Assembly: GCA_001773455.1 (NCBI GenBank)
Contig: MEWR01000010.1
Coordinates: 5,037-38,304, forward strand
Source: Candidatus Abawacabacteria bacterium RBG_16_42_10
GTDB lineage: Bacteria > Patescibacteriota > Gracilibacteria > RBG-16-42-10
Direction: 5' to 3'
Length of the DNA stretch: 33,268 nucleotides
This document shows positions 26,461 through 33,268 of this stretch, piece after piece. Numbering within the stretch: the first letter of the stretch is position 1; each line of letters opens with the position of its first letter. The position numbers and the translations under genes were made by a program. The notes below the pieces were generated by a model that searched no databases, was not told where the DNA came from, and worked only from the letters and a program-made list of their open reading frames with translations.

Positions 26461-26624
26461 TCATCCCGAAGCGAACCCCGAATACATACGTTTATTGGAA
26501 CAATATAGCTAATAGAGGGGGAGTTCGAGGGATCTCTTTGAGATGTTGTTTCTTGACTACCGGACAGGCTTACCACGAGATCCCTCGGACCCAGCCCTGA
26601 TTACAGAGCTGGGCTTCGGGATGA
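26461..26624. repeat. Nested palindromic intergenic repeat, element 1 (uninterrupted)
   Basis: Outer IR TCATCCCGAAGC (26461-26472) / GCTTCGGGATGA (26613-26624); inner IR CGAGGGATCTC (26526-26536) / GAGATCCCTCG (26577-26587). Confidence 0.8.
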
Positions 26625-26685
26625 CTGTTAGGGTTGACTACCAAGATTGATTGTATAGACTTATGGCACAATCTCTCATGAAAGT

Positions 26686-28329
26686 ATGCCTGTTTGTAAA
26701 GTCTCTGGTGAAGAATTCGAATATTCTGCCCTGGAACAAAGAATTCGTGATAAGCTCACAGTGCCGATGCCAACGATTTCACCGAAGAGTGCTTTTCAGC
26801 ATTTAGGTGCTTTTTGGCAACACTTTGCTCTTCATAAGCGGAAATCCGATTTCTCCCAAGAAGAAATTATTTCAGTATTTGATGAACATTGCCCATATCC
26901 GGTATGGCACCGAGATGAATGGGTAAAAAATGCCAATCCTTCATTTGCTGGCTATAATTTCGATAAACCCTTTTTTGATCAATTGTGGGAGCTGTTTCAG
27001 AAGTGTCCGATGCCTCATATGATTGGCGGAGGCAATGAAAACTGTGAATACACTGATGATTGGTGGCATTCCAAGAATTGTTATCTTTGTCATTCTGGGG
27101 TTGATAATGAAGACTTATATTACTGTTATCGGGTGGGGAGATGTCGTAGTTCTCTTTTTGCTGTTTTTTGCTTTGACTGTGAGTTGTGTACTGACTTGGT
27201 GAGTTGTGACAATTGTTACAATGTGACGTACGCCATTAATTCCGCCTATTGTCGGGACTCATACTTCTTATTTGATTGTCGCAATTGCAGCGATTGTCTT
27301 TTTTGTTTTAATTTGCGCAACAAACAATATTGTATTGGGAATAAGCAATTAACCAGAGAGGAATTTGAAACGGAAAAAGCCAAATATAATTTCTCTTCAT
27401 TTAAACACTATGAGAAAGCAAAAGAAGAATTTGCTCAGACGATAACAACCCAAGCTTGGTGGCGAACTTTACAAGTAAATAAGTGTGAGAACGTTACTGG
27501 TAACTATCTCCAGAATGACAAGAACATGGATAATTGTTTCTTTTTGGAAGAGAGTGAAGACTGTGCCAATTATTTTCGTGGATACAAATTGAAAGATGTG
27601 AGTAGTAGTGTTGGCTGCTTCAATATCGAATTAGCAGTCGGTTCAGTTCTGACTCAAGATGGTTCTTACGATGCACGATTTTGTTTCAATGTTATTAATT
27701 CAAGATTCATGGAATATTCTATGAATTGTCTGAATTGTGAGCATTGTTTTGCCTGTAGTGGTTTGGTCGGTAAGAAATATCACATCTTGAATAAAGAATA
27801 TTCTCCTGAAGAATATGGGACTATAAAAGAGAAAATCGTACAACAACTCCGTGACCAGGATATCTATGGTGATTTCTTTCCAGGACATTTTGCTCCCTGT
27901 AGCTATGAAGAAAGTTTAGCACAGGTTTATTGGCCGCTTTCTCATGAAGAACAGAAGCAAAAAGGTCTTCGGGTCAAAGCTGATACCAATTATCCTGTTC
28001 ATGAATACCTTACACGGGATGATATCCCTGACGATTCTTTGAGTGCCAATGACAATATCTGCAAGAAAGCCTTTTGGGATGAAACAGCTAAAAAACCTTT
28101 CACAATTTTGAAATCTGATTTAGAATTTTGCCAAAGACAGAAAATCCCTTTACCTCATGGTTATTACGTACCGCGCATCAAGGAAAATTTTGCATGGCTC
28201 TTTTTCGATGGTGCCTTGCGAGAAACAACTTGTGCCAAGACAGGTAAAAGGGTTTTGACCACCCTGCCGGCGAAGCTAGATGGACGCATTCTGAGTGAGG
28301 AGGCGTATTTGGAAACAATCGTTGGTTAA
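26686..28329 (+). CDS. Cys-rich zinc-ribbon/solenoid paralog 8 (terminal ribbons degenerate)
   Basis: 547 aa; CKVSGEEFEYSALEQRIRDK at N-terminus; solenoid NENCEYTD..SKNCYLCHSGVDNEDLYYC; C-terminal CAKTGKRVLTTLPAKLDGRILSEEAYLETIVG aligns to the intact CxxC..YCEKCYLETVY tail. Confidence 0.87.
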   Translation: MPVCKVSGEEFEYSALEQRIRDKLTVPMPTISPKSAFQHLGAFWQHFALHKRKSDFSQEEIISVFDEHCPYPVWHRDEWVKNANPSFAGYNFDKPFFDQLWELFQKCPMPHMIGGGNENCEYTDDWWHSKNCYLCHSGVDNEDLYYCYRVGRCRSSLFAVFCFDCELCTDLVSCDNCYNVTYAINSAYCRDSYFLFDCRNCSDCLFCFNLRNKQYCIGNKQLTREEFETEKAKYNFSSFKHYEKAKEEFAQTITTQAWWRTLQVNKCENVTGNYLQNDKNMDNCFFLEESEDCANYFRGYKLKDVSSSVGCFNIELAVGSVLTQDGSYDARFCFNVINSRFMEYSMNCLNCEHCFACSGLVGKKYHILNKEYSPEEYGTIKEKIVQQLRDQDIYGDFFPGHFAPCSYEESLAQVYWPLSHEEQKQKGLRVKADTNYPVHEYLTRDDIPDDSLSANDNICKKAFWDETAKKPFTILKSDLEFCQRQKIPLPHGYYVPRIKENFAWLFFDGALRETTCAKTGKRVLTTLPAKLDGRILSEEAYLETIVG

Positions 28330-29873
28330 ATCTGGAACAGTATCTTTGACCTTCGGTCATTCCGCGTATTGAAACTATAGACTGGCACAGGTATGCCCAT
28401 TTGTTTATAGAATGCCAATTCTTTTTTCTGTAATTTATACGCGCGATGAGTTTCTGCATCTTGCAGTACTTGATCGCAGATTGATTCGTCGACTTGATCG
28501 ATAGTGTCTGGAATAGAAATAGCTGTTTCGGTGGTGGTGAAGGCTTTTTTGCCCAACCAATAAACGCCTAATCTTTTTGCTTCTTCGTCTGAAGAAATGG
28601 GAAAATGCTGTTGAGCAATAGTATCTACATAGGGAAAATCTGCCATACTGAGAGGGAAGAACTGGCCCCATTCCCCAGTGGACTCCATATGCTTCTTAAT
28701 TCTTGGTAATAATTCGTGGTATTCTTCCTTTGTATATTGTTTGTTCAAAATACAATAATTTTGTTTACGACTGAAGCCCACACAGCCAAATAAATATTCC
28801 CCGCCACCGTAAATGTTATTGCAATAGATCGCATGAAGATTGTTCTGATTCATGCAACCAAATTGACTATCATATGTGCTTACCATCGAAGATGATCGAT
28901 AGACCAATTCACACTTGGCTACACCAGCTACATCAAAAGTGTCTCTTGATGCACGTACATGATATCCATTCAAAATATTGTTAGATTCTTTAATAAAAAT
29001 GGAATTCTTACAATGCGCAGAGTGATCGATATACGTGCCGGTGCAGTCTTCGCTGTTTGTAATAGTGGAGTAGTTTAACCCTTTTTCTTTCACTAATTCC
29101 CAAAACTTTTTCTGGAGTTCTTCAATGCTTTTTCGAGAGCCAAGATTCATTTCTTTTATTTTCTGCTCATATTCTTCTTTGGAATACTCAACATTCCAAA
29201 TGCAATATTTTTTGTGCTCTAGTCCAACACAACCAAAACAATCGGTACAGTTGCGACACATATAAAGCATGGCTGAATCCCGGGAATTGAAGGAATGGTA
29301 GCCCCAGCGCACATTGTAACAACTGCCGCAGTCAACACATTCATAACAAAGCTCACACTCAGTAATCTCCGTGCAATCTACACAGTTCCTGCATTTGAAT
29401 ACTCTAAAACCATAATAACAGTCCTCACTATCCCAGGATACAAAAGTAAGGAAACAACTTTTAACATTGGCACCGAGATGAACATATGGGCTATTTTCCA
29501 TATTTATACCCTGTCGGCTCGGTCTGGGAACTGTTTTCAAAAGATCATGAAATTGTTCAAAGAAGGTCCTAGAGAAGTCGTAGTCACGGCCATAAGCCAA
29601 ACCATCGTATTCTTCAGAGTACCAAGCTTCATTACTATACACCGGAAAAGGTGCATCAGGACGATAACTACTGATTATGGTTTTTTTTGTCTTGTCACAT
29701 ATGCGCTCGAACATATTTCCTTCATTTCTATTGGCATACTGTTCCCTTGTTCGCCAAGCTGGAGAAACATCCGGCAAAGGAATGCCTCGTTCCTCCAAAT
29801 AGCTTTTTTCAAAATCGCTAATCGTGAATTTCTCACCGGTGCGAACGCAAATTTTTTCCATAATAATTTTCAT
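28326..29873 (-). CDS. Cys-rich solenoid paralog 9 (short C-terminus)
   Basis: 515 aa; better start probably MEKICVRTGEKF a few codons in (ATG near 29861). MENSPYVHLGANVKSCFLTF..CELCYECVDCGSCYNV..FGCVGLEHKKYCIWNVEYSKEEYE. Stop overlaps the convergent paralog 8 stop (TTAA, 4 bp). Confidence 0.88.
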   Translation of the reverse strand: MKIIMEKICVRTGEKFTISDFEKSYLEERGIPLPDVSPAWRTREQYANRNEGNMFERICDKTKKTIISSYRPDAPFPVYSNEAWYSEEYDGLAYGRDYDFSRTFFEQFHDLLKTVPRPSRQGINMENSPYVHLGANVKSCFLTFVSWDSEDCYYGFRVFKCRNCVDCTEITECELCYECVDCGSCYNVRWGYHSFNSRDSAMLYMCRNCTDCFGCVGLEHKKYCIWNVEYSKEEYEQKIKEMNLGSRKSIEELQKKFWELVKEKGLNYSTITNSEDCTGTYIDHSAHCKNSIFIKESNNILNGYHVRASRDTFDVAGVAKCELVYRSSSMVSTYDSQFGCMNQNNLHAIYCNNIYGGGEYLFGCVGFSRKQNYCILNKQYTKEEYHELLPRIKKHMESTGEWGQFFPLSMADFPYVDTIAQQHFPISSDEEAKRLGVYWLGKKAFTTTETAISIPDTIDQVDESICDQVLQDAETHRAYKLQKKELAFYKQMGIPVPVYSFNTRNDRRSKILFQI

Positions 29874-29960
29874 TTATGCGAGCATATCGTAAGATATGTT
29901 TTTGTCAAAGCTAGTCGTGGAGGTCACAATTTGTGACCTCCATTCTAGGACACTCTTGAG

Positions 29961-30472
29961 TCATCCCGAAGCGAATCCCGAAAATTTACGTTTATTGGAA
30001 CAATATAGCTAATAGAGGGAGAGTTCGAGGGATCTCTTTGAAATAAAGCCTAATCATTATCCAATCGCAACCATTCTTCCCATTCTTCCCATTCAGTTAA
30101 GTCAAACCATAGTGGATTGGTCTTTTCTATTAAATAAATTTTCTTCGTTCTGCTCATCCCTTTTATTTGTTTTTCTCGACTAATAGCTTTATCAGGAGAA
30201 TCATGACATTCATAATAAACCAAGCGATTGCATTTATACTTTTGAGTAAATCCTGGAGTTATCCCTTCTTTATGTTGATAGATTCTATTTAATAAATTGT
30301 TAGTGACTCCCACATAGATAACTCTAGTTTTACTTGCAGTGATATAGACATACATAGAGAAAAAGTAATTTTTAAATTACATTAAACCACCAAAAATGAA
30401 ATAAATCTTCTGGCTACCGGACAGGCTTATCACGAGATCCCTCGAACTCCGCTGCGCTTCGCTTCGGGATGA
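29961..30472. repeat. Nested palindromic intergenic repeat, element 2, interrupted by a GIY-YIG cassette
   Basis: Same outer IR (29961-29972 / 30461-30472) and inner IR (30026-30036 / 30434-30444) as element 1, with ~360 bp inserted in the loop. Confidence 0.75.
30050..30355 (-). CDS. GIY-YIG nuclease domain protein
   Basis: MYVYITASKTRVIYVGVTNNLLNRIYQHKEG...KCNRLVYYECHDSPDKAISREKQIKGMSRTKKIYLIEKTNPLWFDL matches the small GIY-YIG (URI-type) family. Confidence 0.9.
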   Translation of the reverse strand: MYVYITASKTRVIYVGVTNNLLNRIYQHKEGITPGFTQKYKCNRLVYYECHDSPDKAISREKQIKGMSRTKKIYLIEKTNPLWFDLTEWEEWEEWLRLDND

Positions 30473-30852
30473 CGAAGTTTCGTCATCCCACGCAGTTTGG
30501 TGAATGTGCGCATGATTTGTATGTTGACTGCAATCGCTCTGTCGCTACTTAGTATCCCGGATAACATAGCTACGCCTTGCTCTGTAAATACAAAGGGATA
30601 TTTTCGTAACCCACCCCAACTTGATATCACAAATTGTGATATCAAATTCTTAGCTTCCGTCTGCGTTAATTGGAACATAAAGTCGCTAGGAAAGCGTTTT
30701 AAATTACGTCTTACGGCTTGATTTAATACATGGGTCTTTACTCCATATAGGGTTGCTAAATCTCGATCTAACATGACTTTCTTGCCGCGAAGCAAGAGAA
30801 TTTTGTTTTCAATAAGCTCTAGAGGAACAAATACTAATTCATTGTCAGACAT
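30430..30852 (-). pseudogene. ORF6N-domain protein, 3' end replaced by palindromic repeat sequence
   Basis: VPLELIENKILLLRGKKVMLDRDLATLYGVKTHVLNQAVRRNLKRFPSDFMFQLT...YPFVFTEQGVAMLSGILSSDRAI..IMRTFTKLR, then GMTKLRHPEAKRSGVRGIS, which is translated repeat element 2. Confidence 0.8.
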
Positions 30853-30915
30853 ACATAAAAAGATTAAGTCTTGTATTATAACAAGACAAAAATGAAAAAA
30901 ATCTTTTGACTTTGT

Positions 30916-32466
30916 TTAAGGGGTTTTATTAAATTGAAATAGTATCTTTGACCTTTTGAGATTGCGCGTTTCAAAACTATATACCGGTACAGGTATATTC
31001 ATCTTCTTATAAAACTCCAGTTCTTTCTTTTGTAGCTTGTAGGCGCGATGTGTTTCTTGATCCTGTAATATTTGATCACAAATTGATTCATCGACCTGAT
31101 CGATAGTATCGGGAATTTCAACTTTTTTATCAGTTGTTGTGAATGCCTTTTGTTTCAATACATAAACATCCCACTTTTCCGCTTCTTCATCCGTCATGGG
31201 GAAATCCACTTGAGCGGGAGAGTCAATGTAAGGGAATTCGGCATATTTAAGAGGGAAAAATTTTCCTAATTCTCCAGTAGATTCCATGTGTTTTAAGATC
31301 CTTGGTAACAATTCTTCGTATTCTTTTTGAGTGTATTGTTTGTTCAAAATACAATAGGAATTTTTTTTGCTAAAACCGATACAACCGAATAAATGATTAC
31401 CTCCGCCGAGTATCCCATTGCAATACATAGAATCAATCAACATCGTGGCATTAAAGCAAAATTGAGTATTATAAGAGTTTCTGGCTACGCCAGCAGAATA
31501 ATAGAGTAGTTCTCCATTGATCGCTCCTCTCGAACTATAACAATCCCGACCACCGTGTATGGTGTGACAGTTCAGTACATGATTACAGTTTTTGAGAAAA
31601 TATGAGTCTTTGCAGTTAACCGAGTGTTCAATATAAGCACCAGTACAATTTTCACTTTGAACAATTGAGTCAAAAACAACACCAGATTCTTTCACGAATT
31701 TCCAAAATTTTTGCTGTAGCTGTTCAAGGTTCTTACGCGAACTTAAATTCATTGCCTTCATCTTTTGTTCATATTCCTCTTTGGTGTACTCAACATTCCA
31801 AATACAATAGGACTTCTGCTTAAGTCCGACACAGCCGAAACAATTTGTACAGCCCCTGCACAAGTACAAAAATGCAGAGTCAGAGGAATTGTGTGTGTGA
31901 TAAGCCCATTTTACGTTATAACACTTGGTGCAATCGATACATTCATAGCAGAGTTCACTCTCGTCAACTTCGATACAGTCCATACAATCGCGAGAACGAT
32001 ACAAACGATAGCTGTAAAAGGAGTCTTGATCTTCATAGGAAACAAAAATATAATGGCTATTTTTAATATTCATGACCGCATTCACGTACGGACTTCCTTC
32101 TAGACCAATGGCTACTCTCGATGGACGAGGAACCACTTTCCACAGATCACGGTATTGCTCAAAGAATGGCCGACTGAAATCGTAATCGCGACCATATGTG
32201 AATGGATCATACTGATCAGAAATCCAGATATCATAGTCATACACGGGAAATTCAGCGTCCGTTCGATAGCAGCTGATGATTTTCTTGCTACTTTTGCTGC
32301 AGGTCCTTTCAAAAAGATTAAATTCATTGCGATTGGCAAAGAGCTCTCGTAGTCGCCACATGGGAGATACTGTAGGTAATGGCAATTTTCGCTCTTCTAA
32401 ATAGGCGATTTCGTCGTCAGTTATCGTGAATGGGACATTTGTTTGGGTGCAGATTCTTTTTTCCAT
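30916..32466 (-). CDS. Cys-rich solenoid paralog 10 (short C-terminus)
   Basis: 516 aa; MEKRICTQTNVPFTITDDEIAYLEERKLPLP; closest to paralog 9, sharing the TIDQVDESICDQ(V/I)LQD.ETHRAYKLQKKEL.FYK.M.IPVPVYSF.TRN..RSKILFQ C-terminus. Confidence 0.9.
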   Translation of the reverse strand: MEKRICTQTNVPFTITDDEIAYLEERKLPLPTVSPMWRLRELFANRNEFNLFERTCSKSSKKIISCYRTDAEFPVYDYDIWISDQYDPFTYGRDYDFSRPFFEQYRDLWKVVPRPSRVAIGLEGSPYVNAVMNIKNSHYIFVSYEDQDSFYSYRLYRSRDCMDCIEVDESELCYECIDCTKCYNVKWAYHTHNSSDSAFLYLCRGCTNCFGCVGLKQKSYCIWNVEYTKEEYEQKMKAMNLSSRKNLEQLQQKFWKFVKESGVVFDSIVQSENCTGAYIEHSVNCKDSYFLKNCNHVLNCHTIHGGRDCYSSRGAINGELLYYSAGVARNSYNTQFCFNATMLIDSMYCNGILGGGNHLFGCIGFSKKNSYCILNKQYTQKEYEELLPRILKHMESTGELGKFFPLKYAEFPYIDSPAQVDFPMTDEEAEKWDVYVLKQKAFTTTDKKVEIPDTIDQVDESICDQILQDQETHRAYKLQKKELEFYKKMNIPVPVYSFETRNLKRSKILFQFNKTP

Positions 32467-32530
32467 AAAGCGTTTCTTTTATGAGGGAGTATACTAGCTA
32501 TGATTTAAAATTAAAATAAAATAATTCTCC

Positions 32531-32626
32531 TTGACTACCGGACATTCTTACCACGAGATCCCTGCCTACTCCGCCGGAGCGGCTGCGAAGGCCGGGCGAA
32601 CGTCGCATTGCGCCGCTTCGGGATGA
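32531..32626. repeat. Palindromic intergenic repeat, element 3 (half element)
   Basis: TTGACTACCGGACATTCTTACCACGAGATCCCT...GCTTCGGGATGA (32615-32626) matches the right half of elements 1 and 2. Confidence 0.7.
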
Positions 32627-32659
32627 CTCAGAAGGATACCATTTTGTCAAAAGCGTTCT

Positions 32660-33184
32660 TTAGTCTGCTGAAAATCCCAACTTTCCTTTTGGCCTGTCTT
32701 CTTCAGTAACCAATTGTTTGATAACATCGAAAATGACTTTGAAATGAGAGTCGTATTTCTTTTCCAATTCTTCGAGTTTTTTTCGTAATAAGTGATTACT
32801 GGATAACATTTCGCGTAGTTTAGTGAAGGTGCGCATGATTTGGATGTTTACATCGATAGCTCGCTCGCTTTTGAGTACACTCGATAACATGGCCACACCC
32901 TGTTCAGTGAACACATAAGGTTGTCTGCGGATTCCCATCCGTTGTTTTTTGGACATCACAAATTGTGATATCCAATTTGTGGCTTCAGTATGTGTTAGCC
33001 GGAACATAAAGTCCTCTGGGAAACGTCTAAGATTGCGTTTGACTGCTTGATTCAATGCTTGTGTTTTTACTCCGTACAGTACTGCTAAATCACGATCTAG
33101 CATGACTTTTTTCCCACGGATTAAGAATATTTTGTTTTCGATAGTTTCTATCGGCACAAGGACCAATCTTTCATTATTTGACAT
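32660..33184 (-). CDS. ORF6N-domain protein (full length)
   Basis: MSNNERLVLVPIETIENKIFLIRGKKVMLDRDLAVLYGVKTQALNQAVKRNLRRFPEDFMFRLT...QPYVFTEQGVAMLSSVLKSERAIDVNIQIMRTFTKLREMLSSNHLLRKKLEELEKKYDSHF. Confidence 0.9.
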   Translation of the reverse strand: MSNNERLVLVPIETIENKIFLIRGKKVMLDRDLAVLYGVKTQALNQAVKRNLRRFPEDFMFRLTHTEATNWISQFVMSKKQRMGIRRQPYVFTEQGVAMLSSVLKSERAIDVNIQIMRTFTKLREMLSSNHLLRKKLEELEKKYDSHFKVIFDVIKQLVTEEDRPKGKLGFSAD

Positions 33185-33268
33185 AATATTTGGTTATTTT
33201 CATTCATTATATCAATGCAATTATGAAAATAATCTTCTTGACACTTCGGCTTTATTCCCTCCAGGGGC

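Noticed and set aside
29295-29936. 213-aa + strand ORF opposite paralog 9
   Set aside because: Antisense to a clear paralog; the same antisense pattern appears opposite paralog 10 (31765-32103) through shared codon bias.

Overview
The window looks like a low-GC bacterial genome fragment; the gene content would fit Patescibacteria/CPR, but that is inference only. Positions 1-12 kb hold mostly ordinary genes: a partial fused MFS/spermidine synthase-like membrane protein, a short MutY, a ZnuBC-type ABC pair, an RNase H-fold exonuclease, a CobO-type ATP:corrinoid adenosyltransferase, a PolX-like polymerase without a recognisable PHP domain, tRNA-Leu(CAG), a Cys/His/Asp transglutaminase-like protein, a decayed Bro-N gene and a TrmB-type regulator. 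The striking part is ~12.3-32.5 kb. It holds ten paralogous ~515-570 aa Cys-rich proteins: seven head-to-tail on +, an HerA/TraD-like ATPase, one more on +, and two on -. Each complete copy appears to be built as zinc-ribbon pair / repetitive Cys/Asn-rich solenoid module / helical linker / second solenoid module / zinc-ribbon pair, so the protein is internally duplicated. Some copies have lost the metal ligands in a patterned way (CxxC to Cxx[T/S]G). Further signals in this island are a near-identical ~184-bp repeat at two gene junctions (probable gene conversion), a palindromic in-frame insertion in one paralog, nested palindromic intergenic repeats, one such repeat split by a GIY-YIG nuclease cassette with 8-bp direct repeats, and a tandemly duplicated [ORF6N - palindromic repeat - Cys-rich gene] module in which one ORF6N gene is truncated by the repeat. 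All calls come from reading the sequence; no database search was run.
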